Assembly: GCA_964478335.1 (NCBI GenBank)
Contig: CAYZIC010000028.1
Location: forward strand, 1-25,318
Source: CAYZIC01 sp964478335
GTDB taxonomy: Bacteria > Verrucomicrobiota > Kiritimatiellia > RFP12 > DVOR01
Length of the DNA stretch: 25,318 bases
Reading direction: 5' to 3'
A program made the translations under genes and the position numbers. Below are positions 16,181 through 23,284 of the stretch, piece by piece. The stretch's first letter is position 1; each line of letters begins with the position of its first letter. Below the pieces are notes generated by a model. It saw nothing but the letters and a program-made list of their open reading frames with translations, had not been told where the DNA came from and searched no databases.

Positions 16181-17239
16181 TTAGTACAGTTGCCCATTAT
16201 CATCTTGTGTGCCAGAGCCATACCATTTGGAAACTGCCAAGCGGCGCTTCATATCAGGCTTTGCAGGATTCATCGAGGGATCCTTGATCGTCTCAATGTG
16301 ACCATCAGCAAATGCCACATGCGCCAACGCAATACCCTGGCTCTCATGGCAAAAGCCAATGCACTCATCATGCTCATCCCAGTCCCAGACCTGATCACCG
16401 GCGAGACCATTCATCTCGGTGATCTTGTCATTCTCACAATCAAGCTCCACAATCAAGACCGTCTTCGCGGCATCAATCGAGCGACCTGCGTGCTCACTGC
16501 TATCCAAAGGCCTCATCCCCGTCACTTTGGGGCCGGTCAATGACGCATAGCCATGCGTACCATACGCATAACCATTCGGCAAATCAAAAAGATCAGGATC
16601 AGCTGCGGCAATCACATTCATCGCATAGCTACGCGTGACAAAAGATTCCTTAATTCCAGAATGCTTCTCTGAGGCCTGGGCTGCATGCGCCTCACACAAG
16701 TAGGCTCGTTCATCATTGATATACGGATAAAGTGCGCCATTGATGATACACAGCACAGAATCATCCGATTGACGATCGGCCGATTCGGCATACCACGATG
16801 CCGGCTTAAAGGTCAAACCGCCCTCCTTCTTGTCCACGCTAAAGCACTTGCAGACTCCCTGCGTGGCTGTCTCACGCATCGTTTGAGGATCATAACCACG
16901 ACCATTGGCATTCCCATCTGAGACTTCCGTCCAATCCGCCGCTCGCTCACAATCATGCGAGCTATACACCCAACCGCGCGCCTGTCCAAAGCGCTCTACA
17001 TAGGTGTCATTTACCAACTCTGTAAAGGTGCCAAAGACCGTACCTGCCGTCGGGTAGCGCTGATCATGATCCATCGCATAGGTCGCAATACCCTGCATTA
17101 AGATGCGCATATTGTTTTTGCACGCAGTGTCTGCACCGCTCTTTAAATAACGCATCACGCTCGGCACCAAGGCCACAGCAAGCACACCGATGATTGCAAT
17201 CACGACCAATAATTCAACAAGTGTAAAACCTTTTTTCAT
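16181..17239 (-). CDS. Type II secretion-like pseudopilin (class III signal peptide)
   Basis: The 352-residue protein starts M-K-K-G/F-T-L-V-E-L-L-V-V-I-A-I-I-G-V-L, a textbook prepilin peptidase site (cleavage after G4, E at +5) and hydrophobic helix. The rest is a globular domain ending with H-V-A-F-A-D-G-H-I-E near residues 303-312, the motif seen in the large PVC pseudopilin-like families. The ATG at 17239 has GAGGAAG. It lies 38 bases upstream of the giant secreted protein on the same strand with no terminator between, so the two are probably co-transcribed. PVC genomes carry many such stand-alone pseudopilins of unknown role; secretion of, or surface assembly with, the giant protein is inference. 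No prepilin peptidase or secretion ATPase is in the window. Confidence 0.9.
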   Translation of the reverse strand: MKKGFTLVELLVVIAIIGVLAVALVPSVMRYLKSGADTACKNNMRILMQGIATYAMDHDQRYPTAGTVFGTFTELVNDTYVERFGQARGWVYSSHDCERAADWTEVSDGNANGRGYDPQTMRETATQGVCKCFSVDKKEGGLTFKPASWYAESADRQSDDSVLCIINGALYPYINDERAYLCEAHAAQASEKHSGIKESFVTRSYAMNVIAAADPDLFDLPNGYAYGTHGYASLTGPKVTGMRPLDSSEHAGRSIDAAKTVLIVELDCENDKITEMNGLAGDQVWDWDEHDECIGFCHESQGIALAHVAFADGHIETIKDPSMNPAKPDMKRRLAVSKWYGSGTQDDNGQLY

Positions 17240-17261
17240 AGCATCTTCCTCAAAAAATCAT

Positions 17262-17292
17262 TCTATAAGATTGAGAACCGTCAAAAAATCAA
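17262..17292 (-). promoter_or_regulatory. Possible promoter of the pseudopilin/giant operon
   Basis: On the minus strand TATAGA (17262-17267) lies 23 bases before the start codon, with TTGATT (17287-17292) 19 bases upstream. The spacer is longer than ideal and the leader would be short, so this is only a candidate. Confidence 0.3.
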
Positions 17293-17745
17293 GAGACACT
17301 TCTCCCATACTCATCTCATATTATGCCATAATCTTTGATGAAACGCAAGCAGAAACGACCCCAAGAGCCAGCTTTTTCCCATGATAGCGGGGATAATAGA
17401 GCAAAAAGAGGCAGCGAGCGCAATTCTAGCTATCACCAAGGCCTCTAAGACCACCAGCAAGCGTCGCAACACCTCTTAGGAGTCGCTGATTAAAAAGGAT
17501 AAAAAAGGGGGACGACAGCATCATTGGTGCTCCCATAGCGCATCTCCCACAGATTCTACGATCAAAGCCCTGAGAGTAGACACGCCCACGCAAGACGCTC
17601 AAAAAAACGCCCACACAAAATGCACCCCCCATATATAGCAGAATAGTCCAAATAAACTATTGCAAATAAAGCACCAACGACGGATTACAAATAGCCTCAA
17701 AACACCCCATTCAATCATCACCCCCATAAAAGAGTTGCAGATTTT
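17293..17745. other. Intergenic stretch without a supported gene
   Basis: Two short hydrophobic minus-strand reading frames (17599-17727 and 17426-17632) overlap here. They contain many W, F, C and L residues and join if one frameshift is assumed, which could mean a decayed small membrane protein. Neither has a convincing ribosome-binding site or recognisable motif. No RNA gene was seen. Confidence 0.3.
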
Positions 17746-18107
17746 TAGGCGGCTGCGCCGCCTAGTCATAGAGGACAGCAACAGTGCACAGAGGCTACCT
17801 ACGACCGCAGTCAGCGTAGGACTGGCCAGCGATCTTCCGCAGAGAGGCTGAGCGAGCATCGGGAGCGCCAACGTTGACTGCGAGCTTGCTCGCCGCAATG
17901 CCCGATGCTAGAGGCGAGGGAAGAGGCTGCGCCTCCTAGTGCTAGTTGATTGTCCTAGTGCTAGTGGTGGGCGAGATGACTGCGGCATCTCGTTCGAGGC
18001 TTGAGTGCTAGTGATGAGGCCTTGCCTCATGCTCCGCGTATTTACCCACACCCTGCTTATTTGAGCCTCTTAATGCTTGATGCCTGATGCGGGCGGCGAA
18101 GCCGCCC
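17746..18107. repeat. Palindrome-rich intergenic cluster
   Basis: Hairpins with variable stems and short loops include TAGGCGGC-TGC-GCCGCCTA (17746-17764), GCGAGC-TT-GCTCGC (17880-17893), GAGGC-TGC-GCCTC (17923-17935), GAGATG/CATCTC near 17973, GAGGC-CTT-GCCTC near 18014 and GGGCGGC-GAA-GCCGCCC (18091-18107). The word GTGCTAG recurs several times between 17939 and 18011, and AATGCTTGATGC appears at 18071. The last hairpin sits 5 bases beyond the permease stop and might act in 3'-end formation, although it has no U tract. Confidence 0.75.
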
Positions 18108-18112
18108 CCGCC

Positions 18113-19216
18113 CTAACGCTGCTGGTAAAAGAGCCAGCCCCCCATAGCGAGGAAGATAATACTAGGTAAAAAGGCCGCAAAAGCAGGCATTAAGATACCG
18201 CGATTAGCCAAGACCATGCACAAGACATTGAGCACATAGTAGCCCAAAAAGAGCCCAATGGCGAGGATGACCCCCTTAAAGACACTCTGACGGCCAGAGG
18301 CAATCCCCGCCGGGATCGCAAAGAGCGTGATCACCACGATGCCCAATGGCGCAGCAAATCGACGATAGATCTCATACTTCACAGGCCGTTTTTGCTGTTT
18401 GGTAGGCGCATCCAACGTCTCCAAATAGGCCTCCCGATCGCGGATTGAGTCAAAGGTCGCCGAGCCCTTATTCTGCATGACGATATGCTGGGGCTTTTCG
18501 GGAAAATCATAGAGCGGCACAAGGCTAGCGAGAGCAAAGTCCTCTGTTGGTGGCGCAATGACGTTGTTGAGCTCATCATAAAAGGTATAGTTGACAGGCG
18601 AATGAGCCCACCACATCCCGTCGAGATACTCCACGACACCCGCCATCAGCTCATATTCCTTGCTACCATCCTCACGGGCGATGGTGATCTTGACACCCTC
18701 GAGACGATTTGGGTGATTCATATCCATCTTACGAATCAGCCAGCTATGATTCACCGACGGCATACTAAAGCCCACATTCTCACGGATATTGATCGACTTA
18801 TTGGCAAAGTTGTCATCCTTGATCAGCTTCGCATTCATCGCAGCCTGCGGGGCGTAGTATTCGCTATTGAGAAACGACAAACCCGCCACAACCACCGCCA
18901 CCGAGAGGATCGGCTTGACAATCGTCAAAAAGCTGATGCCATTGGCACGCATCGCCGTCAACTCACTCTTGCGGCAAAATTGCCACATCGTGTAGAGCGT
19001 TGCCAATAGGAAAACCGCCGGCAGGAGCCACTCCAAGTATTGCGCAATTGTACCGCCAAAGTAATTAATCACCAGCATCACTGGGGGGCGCTTTTCAAAG
19101 CAAGCACTAATCACATCAAAAGAGGAAAAGAGGATGTAGATCGAGATCAATCCCAAAAAGCAGTAAGTAAAAGGGATCAAAAACTCCCTCAAGACATATC
19201 GAGTTAAAATGCGCAT
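18113..19216 (-). CDS. LptF/LptG family permease (YjgP/YjgQ), LPS export
   Basis: LptF and LptG form the membrane part of the LptB2FG ABC complex that extracts LPS from the inner membrane and passes it to the periplasmic bridge. The 367-residue protein shows the family layout: three N-terminal membrane segments (about 13-33, 55-78, 98-118), a periplasmic beta-rich domain of about 165 residues, and three C-terminal segments (about 288-365). M-R-I-L-x-R-Y-V-L-R-E-F-L and the C-R-K-S-E-L-T-A-M-R-A-N-G-I-S coupling-helix region are diagnostic. The ending looks more like LptG than LptF, but with a single copy in view the two cannot be told apart safely. The ATG at 19216 has AAGGAGG; the gene follows its neighbour by 16 bases and ends the operon. 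Confidence 0.9.
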   Translation of the reverse strand: MRILTRYVLREFLIPFTYCFLGLISIYILFSSFDVISACFEKRPPVMLVINYFGGTIAQYLEWLLPAVFLLATLYTMWQFCRKSELTAMRANGISFLTIVKPILSVAVVVAGLSFLNSEYYAPQAAMNAKLIKDDNFANKSINIRENVGFSMPSVNHSWLIRKMDMNHPNRLEGVKITIAREDGSKEYELMAGVVEYLDGMWWAHSPVNYTFYDELNNVIAPPTEDFALASLVPLYDFPEKPQHIVMQNKGSATFDSIRDREAYLETLDAPTKQQKRPVKYEIYRRFAAPLGIVVITLFAIPAGIASGRQSVFKGVILAIGLFLGYYVLNVLCMVLANRGILMPAFAAFLPSIIFLAMGGWLFYQQR

Positions 19217-19232
19217 ACCATCATTCCTCCTT

Positions 19233-19763
19233 TTAAAGAGCCCACCCAGCTATTGCCAAAGCACCCGCAAGACACCACGCAATGGCACCTACGAGACGCA
19301 AAGCCCAGCGACGATCAGCCAAAGCAAAGCACCCATCCCGCAAAAGCCACGGGTAAAACATCACCACCATGCCGATGGTCAAAGCCACATATCCCAAAGA
19401 GATTGGCACCAACCGCCACGCCGTAAGCGCCTCTCGACACGCCATAATCACAGGCATTGGCCACAGCATCATCAAGCCAGCCCACGCCCGACACATTAAC
19501 AAATTAGGCAGCAGCACCCAGCTCAGCGGGATGCACCCCACACAGACATATGGCAAAAACCCCTGCACACTCGCCAAAAAATCAATTGGATAAAGCGCCA
19601 GCACCACACCTGCCCAAATCCACGCCACTGCGATCAAGACCATCCCGGCGACACGATCCCGAGGCAATGCTCGCATCCACTTACTCGCAAAGGGCATCCA
19701 CAAAAAGAGCCCCTTCATCAAACAGATTACCGCAAGCACATAGCACCATAAACTACCTGTCAT
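19233..19763 (-). CDS. Uncharacterised small integral membrane protein
   Basis: The protein has 176 residues from the ATG at 19763, which overlaps the end of the AI-2E transporter gene by 11 bases (ATGACAGGTAG) and has AAAGGA upstream. A longer form from 19835 would overlap by 83 bases and is less likely. It is almost wholly hydrophobic, with five or six membrane segments joined by short loops, rich in W, M and L. No known family motif was recognised. Its position between an AI-2E transporter and the LPS permease in an overlapping operon suggests an envelope-linked role, but that is context only. Confidence 0.75.
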   Translation of the reverse strand: MTGSLWCYVLAVICLMKGLFLWMPFASKWMRALPRDRVAGMVLIAVAWIWAGVVLALYPIDFLASVQGFLPYVCVGCIPLSWVLLPNLLMCRAWAGLMMLWPMPVIMACREALTAWRLVPISLGYVALTIGMVVMFYPWLLRDGCFALADRRWALRLVGAIAWCLAGALAIAGWAL

Positions 19764-20910
19764 CACAAACCAATCCTTTCTTATCAACCTTACCAATCGC
19801 ACGATACTGACGCTGAGCATCCAAAATCCCCTCAAGCAGCGATCGCAAAAATGCCGTCAACGGGATCGCAATCAAGAGCCCAATAAAACCCGCCACCTGC
19901 GTCCAAAAAAGCAATGCAAAGATAATCTGCCATGCCTGCAACTGCATTCGGTCACCCTGGATCTTAGGCTGGATCACATAGCCATCAAGCGACTGCACCA
20001 ACGTAAACGCCACCAACACAGCAACCACCGTATAGATCCCCCCAGTAAAGAGAGCCACCGGCAATGCGATCAGCAGCGCCACCGTGCTCCCAATGTAAGG
20101 CAAGAGATTCATATAGCCCGTCATCACGCCAATAAAGAATCCCCCCGGCAAACCAATCAGCGTAAATGCCACCCCATACAAGACCGCCTGAATCGACACA
20201 TCCAAAATTTGCCCCCGGAAATAAGAGACAATCAGCTCACGAAATTGATCCCAGCGCATACCGATCCCCACACACTGCTCCTCCGTCAAATAAGGGATCT
20301 TAGCGACCATCTCAGACCCACGCAAGATCGGCTGCATCACAAACAAAATCCAATAGACCGGCATCACCGCCCACATCGTCAGCACCACCACAGACGACAT
20401 CACCACACCACCGAGCGTAAAGCCCTTAGTCAGCGTAGCAAAGACGGCTTTCCAATTCACAAGCCCCTGCTCAATCAGCGTCGACAACTGCCCCCGATAC
20501 TCATCGACCACAGAGGCCAAGCTCGGCACATACTCCTTGATCGCATCCATTGTGAAGGACAAAATTTGCGGAGCCTTATCAATCAAATGCGACAGTTGCT
20601 CCCATAGATTGGCAATCAAGACCGTCAAGAGACAGGCAAAAGGCAAAGCAAAGGTCAAGACAAACGCCACAATCGCCAGCGTATCCCGCTTCAATAGCTT
20701 CAAATAGGCCTCATAGATCGGCTTCGTCAGCGTCGCCAAGAAAAAGGCCACAATCACCGGGCCAATCACATGCACCAAGCTAGCCAATCCATTTAAGATG
20801 ATCACAAAACCAGCCACAACCACACCAAAAAGCACCAACACACTCGCCGCTGTCAAAGAGCGCGTGATGATCGCATTTTGTGTTTCCGTAAATGATAAAG
20901 GCATTCTCAT
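19753..20910 (-). CDS. AI-2E family transporter (UPF0118)
   Basis: The 385-residue inner-membrane protein matches the AI-2E transporter family: two N-terminal membrane segments with G-P-V-I-V-A-F-F-L-A, a third near 80-100, a soluble middle region, then Y-F-R-G-Q-I, G-L-P-G-G-F-F-I-G-V-M-T-G-Y-M-N-L-L-P-Y-I-G and the conserved late D-G-Y-V-I-Q-P-K-I. Members range from autoinducer-2 exporters to Na+/H+ antiporters, so the substrate is not implied by the name. The ATG at 20910 overlaps the preceding TGA (ATGA, 20907-20910) and has GGAGAG, so translation is probably coupled to the LolA-like gene. Confidence 0.9.
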   Translation of the reverse strand: MRMPLSFTETQNAIITRSLTAASVLVLFGVVVAGFVIILNGLASLVHVIGPVIVAFFLATLTKPIYEAYLKLLKRDTLAIVAFVLTFALPFACLLTVLIANLWEQLSHLIDKAPQILSFTMDAIKEYVPSLASVVDEYRGQLSTLIEQGLVNWKAVFATLTKGFTLGGVVMSSVVVLTMWAVMPVYWILFVMQPILRGSEMVAKIPYLTEEQCVGIGMRWDQFRELIVSYFRGQILDVSIQAVLYGVAFTLIGLPGGFFIGVMTGYMNLLPYIGSTVALLIALPVALFTGGIYTVVAVLVAFTLVQSLDGYVIQPKIQGDRMQLQAWQIIFALLFWTQVAGFIGLLIAIPLTAFLRSLLEGILDAQRQYRAIGKVDKKGLVCDDR

Positions 20911-21833
20911 TGCTTCTCTCCTTGTTGACGCACTTCTCCTACCCCTGCATTAGGGATTGACACCGTCTGAGACGACAAGTCTAGATCCTCCACAAAAAGC
21001 CTCGTTCGCCGCTCCAAGCCAATTGTCTCCACCGCCAGCTCACTAAGCATCCAGCGCCCCTTCATCCGCGCCACCCGCTGCACCCACATCCTGCGCACAG
21101 CCTGATCCTTAGTCGAGATATGCTCCGCCTGCATGAGAAAGCCCATCGACTGATCGATCCACAGCCGCACCAACTTCAATCCAAGGATCGGCTTAGGAGG
21201 ATAGACATCCAGCACCAAGCACTGACGCAAGAGGAGACGTTCATCCAAATCCGCCCGACGCTCCACCTGATGCCACCACAGATAGTCCATCGACAGATCC
21301 ATCCACGTGATATCCGTCTCCCCCACACGCGAATTAAAGCGCGGCGCCACGGCAGACTTTTCATCAGCATCATTGTAGAGATCAATCGTAGCAGGCTTCT
21401 TAAGCGGACGCGTCAGCACAGCCCGCTGCAACTGCGCCCCATCAAGCGCCTGCTTAAAGAGCACACAATTCGCCTGCGGCACCTCACCAAGCCAGTCCAA
21501 TGTCAATCGAAAAGGCCGCTCACTATCCAGTTGACCACGTTCGCGCCCCACCGTCAAGCGACCAAACAGCCCAACCCGCTCCCGAGGAAACATCCCCCGA
21601 CACACGCCCAAGATCTCCCCACCAGAGAGGCTTTTCAGATCTGGCCCACCCTTCTTACGCAAAGACGGCAATTCTCGCTGACGCGCAAGCGCAGCAGCAG
21701 GCGACTCAGCAGGCGACTCAGCAGGCGACTCAGCAGGCGACTCAGCAGGCGCAGCAGCAGGCGACTCAGCAGGCCCCCCCATCACAGGAACGACCAAGCC
21801 CAATAAACAAATCAAAGCAAGTAGACGTATCAT
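20907..21833 (-). CDS. LolA-like outer-membrane lipoprotein-sorting protein
   Basis: The 308-residue protein has a signal peptide (cleavage near V-M-G-G), then a low-complexity A-E-S-P repeat (about 22-47), then a periplasmic domain. D-I-T-W-M-D-L-S-M-D-Y-L-W-W (about 172-185), a short gap, C-L-V-L-D-V-Y-P-P and V-R-L-W-I-D-Q-S follow the pattern of proteins annotated as outer-membrane lipoprotein-sorting in PVC bacteria, which share a LolA/LolB-like half-barrel. Cargo is unknown and may not be a lipoprotein. The ATG at 21833 has AAAGGA and overlaps the stop of a small upstream ORF (ATGA). The repeat is encoded by near-identical 12-base units, so its length may vary between strains. Confidence 0.8.
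   Translation of the reverse strand: MIRLLALICLLGLVVPVMGGPAESPAAAPAESPAESPAESPAESPAAALARQRELPSLRKKGGPDLKSLSGGEILGVCRGMFPRERVGLFGRLTVGRERGQLDSERPFRLTLDWLGEVPQANCVLFKQALDGAQLQRAVLTRPLKKPATIDLYNDADEKSAVAPRFNSRVGETDITWMDLSMDYLWWHQVERRADLDERLLLRQCLVLDVYPPKPILGLKLVRLWIDQSMGFLMQAEHISTKDQAVRRMWVQRVARMKGRWMLSELAVETIGLERRTRLFVEDLDLSSQTVSIPNAGVGEVRQQGEKQ
21697..21768. repeat. 12-bp tandem repeat coding for A-E-S-P units
   Basis: GCAGGCGACTCA is repeated four times without change (21697-21744), followed by one diverged unit (21745-21756) and a fifth perfect copy (21757-21768). It encodes the Pro/Ala/Glu/Ser linker after the signal peptide of the LolA-like protein. The unit is a multiple of three, so slippage would change linker length without shifting the frame. 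Confidence 0.9.
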
Positions 21834-22093
21834 TGATAATATCCTTTGTTAACGGCCACACAATAGCATATTCCCACCACAAAAGCAACCAAAATCATCC
21901 ACCAAATAGTGGCGAGCAAACTCGCCGCATCAAGCAGGTCGCTACGCTCCCGCTCGCATCGCGAGCCCTGGCACTGGGGAGATCCCTGGCAGTCCCGCCC
22001 TATATTCCACATTCCACATTCCAGCGGCGCAGCCGCTATCCGGGCATAAAAAAAGAGCCATGCGATACCGCATAGCCCACAAATGATTGCCAT
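21830..22093 (-). CDS. Possible small two-helix membrane protein with palindrome insert
   Basis: This reading frame gives 87 residues from the ATG at 22093, the first start clear of the tRNA-Glu gene. Its TGA overlaps the ATG of the LolA-like gene (ATGA), as the next gene pair in this operon does. The ends are hydrophobic helices (about 1-19, beginning M-A-I-I-C-G-L, and 60-80, W-W-M-I-L-V-A-F-V-V-G), while the middle is translated from palindromes and a 7-bp repeat at 21911-22037. No family was recognised and the ribosome-binding site is weak. It could be a real gene carrying an in-frame repeat insertion, or a chance frame. Confidence 0.4.
   Translation of the reverse strand: MAIICGLCGIAWLFFYARIAAAPLECGMWNIGRDCQGSPQCQGSRCERERSDLLDAASLLATIWWMILVAFVVGICYCVAVNKGYYQ
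21911..22037. repeat. Palindrome cluster and 7-bp triplication
   Basis: Hairpins GGCGAG-CAAA-CTCGCC (21911-21926), GCTCGC-ATC-GCGAGC (21952-21966) and AGCGGC-GCA-GCCGCT (22023-22037) flank three tandem copies of ATTCCAC (22004-22024, the last one ending in G). The first hairpin and its CGCCGCAT tail resemble 246-265 and 17880-17897. The cluster lies inside the small membrane reading frame. Confidence 0.75.
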
Positions 22094-22112
22094 CCGTGAC
22101 AAGCTCACGAAA

Positions 22113-22187
22113 TGGCACCTCCAAAGGGAGTCGAACCCTTCTTGCAAGGATGAGAACCTTGAGTCCTAACCGATAGACGATGGAGGC
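22113..22187 (-). tRNA. tRNA-Glu (anticodon CTC)
   Basis: The minus strand shows acceptor GCCTCCA/TGGAGGT, a D arm, anticodon stem CAAGG/CCTTG around loop TTCTCAT, T stem AAGGG/CCCTT with loop TTCGACT, discriminator G and an encoded CCA (22113-22115). It totals 75 bases. It is the last tRNA of the cluster, and the next possible start codon is 20 bases downstream. Confidence 0.95.
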
Positions 22188-22237
22188 GTCTAATATAACC
22201 AACCACGTTTTCTAACACATTCATCCACCCGTAAAAG

Positions 22238-22322
22238 TGGTGCACCCGGAGGGACTCGAACCCTCATGTCTCGCGACACAAGAACCTGAATCTTGCGTGT
22301 CTGCCAATTTCACCACAGGTGC
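22238..22322 (-). tRNA. tRNA-Leu (anticodon CAG)
   Basis: An 85-base class II tRNA on the minus strand: acceptor GCACCTG with CGGGTGC, anticodon stem CAAGA/TCTTG around TTCAGGT (anticodon CAG), a long variable arm, a T arm with GGTTCGAGTCC, and an encoded CCA (22238-22240). Confidence 0.95.
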
Positions 22323-22326
22323 ATAA

Positions 22327-22403
22327 TGGTCGGAGCGGAGGGATTTGAACCCTCGACCTTTTGGTCCCGAACCAAACGCGCTACCAGGCTGCGCTACGCT
22401 CCG
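22327..22403 (-). tRNA. tRNA-Pro (anticodon CGG)
   Basis: A 77-base minus-strand tRNA: acceptor CGGAGCG/CGCTCCG, anticodon stem TTTGG/CCAAA around TTCGGGA (anticodon CGG), a standard T arm, discriminator A and encoded CCA (22327-22329). Only 4 bases separate it from tRNA-Leu. Confidence 0.95.
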
Positions 22404-22491
22404 TAAATGAGGTAGCCGTCGCCAGAGACGCCGTTCGCCCATTCGCGATGTGCTCAATATCCACACCCAGCTCGATCTTGCGATCAAAAAA

Positions 22492-22585
22492 TGGCGGAGA
22501 GATGGGGATTCGAACCCCAGGTACCATAGTTAAATAGTACGGCGGTTTAGCAAACCACTGCCTTCAGCCACTCGGCCATCTCTCC
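22492..22585 (-). tRNA. tRNA-Ser (anticodon GCT)
   Basis: A 94-base class II tRNA on the minus strand: acceptor GGAGAGA with TCTCTCC, anticodon loop TTGCTAA (anticodon GCT), a long variable arm, a T arm with GGTTCGAATCC, discriminator G and encoded CCA (22492-22494). It is the first gene behind the promoter at 22614-22642. Confidence 0.95.
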
Positions 22586-22613
22586 AGGGTGCTTCATATA
22601 GAAAACGTGTCGC

Positions 22614-22642
22614 ACTATATCACACCCACCCCATCCTGTCAA
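22614..22642 (-). promoter_or_regulatory. Near-consensus promoter of the tRNA cluster
   Basis: On the minus strand TTGACA (22637-22642) and TATAGT (22614-22619) are separated by exactly 17 bases. Transcription would start around 22607, about 20 bases before tRNA-Ser. No terminator is visible after the last tRNA, so transcripts may continue into the operon ending at 18113. Confidence 0.88.
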
Positions 22643-23085
22643 TACCAAAATGACGATTTATGCCAATAATCGCACAAAAGTGGTCAAAATAGCTCGCTAC
22701 GTTCGCTATTGAAACGGCCCGCAGCCATTGAAACGATCTCAACGCTCCTTGTTGGATGCCGGTAGAGTAGGACAGCCTGACTATCTCCCGCAGAGAGGCA
22801 GAGAGCGCAGAGTGCAGATTCTGGCGACCACTGCTCGCCCTGCAGAGGCATGTTGAGTTTTGGTCTATTTAGGTTAGACTGCTCGGTTTTTTTAGGGGTA
22901 GACACCCCCTAAGCCAGCGGCCCCAGCCGCAAGAGGGCAAGCGAAGCGCGCCGTATCAATCATCGAGCAATCGAGCTCGAGCTCTAGACTCAAACTGGCG
23001 AGGAAGTCGCTAAGCCTAGGCCTAAGTCTTAAGCCTATGACGAGCGATTCGCCAATAAGCCCTCATATAAATCACTGGTTTTTCT
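22643..23085. other. Gene-free stretch with diverged repeat words
   Basis: No supported gene. The stretch holds CGCTACGTTCGC-type words near 22693, a block around 22771-22810 (CCGCAGAGAGGC) that resembles 17815-17856, a hairpin TTAGGGG/CCCCTAA near 22889-22911, a perfect palindrome GAGCTCGAGCTC near 22974 and a run of CCTAGG/CTTAAG words near 23015-23036. A 73-residue reading frame across 22684-22905 looks like chance. Confidence 0.55.
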
Positions 23086-23226
23086 ATGAAACAGCTTTTA
23101 TTTAATTCTCTTAATAGCATTCTGATGGCTATTGGGGTCTTCTTGCATCACTTTTTGAATCGCTTTCATACATTAGAGCTTGATTTTGTCAGTATAAGTC
23201 TCTATACGGTGCCATTCAATCATTGA
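23086..23226 (+). CDS. Doubtful 46-residue reading frame
   Basis: ATG at 23086 to TGA at 23226 gives 46 residues, starting M-K-Q-L-L-F-N-S-L and containing a hydrophobic run (I-L-M-A-I-G-V-F-L). No ribosome-binding site precedes it, though TATAAA lies about 20 bases upstream. It could be a remnant of a leader peptide, a tiny membrane peptide or chance. Confidence 0.2.
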   Translation: MKQLLFNSLNSILMAIGVFLHHFLNRFHTLELDFVSISLYTVPFNH

Positions 23227-23284
23227 GATAGATCGGCTACTTGGACCCCGACAAACATCAATGGCATCCACCAACTAAGGAAAT

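Noticed and set aside
17426..17898. Two overlapping hydrophobic reading frames as real membrane genes.
   Set aside because: Joining them needs a frameshift, starts lack ribosome-binding sites, and no motif (including DUF805) was recognised.
18091..18107. Rho-independent terminator after the LPS permease.
   Set aside because: The hairpin is strong but has no U tract and belongs to the dispersed palindrome family, so a terminator role is unsupported.
21120..21806. 228-residue plus-strand frame opposite the LolA-like gene.
   Set aside because: Antisense shadow, very rich in R, H, Q and P, ending in a translation of the 12-bp repeat.
22221..22487. 88-residue minus-strand frame.
   Set aside because: It spans tRNA-Leu and tRNA-Pro; the apparent protein is translated tRNA sequence.
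22684..22905. 73-residue minus-strand frame.
   Set aside because: No ribosome-binding site or family similarity, and it lies in repeat-word DNA upstream of the tRNA promoter.
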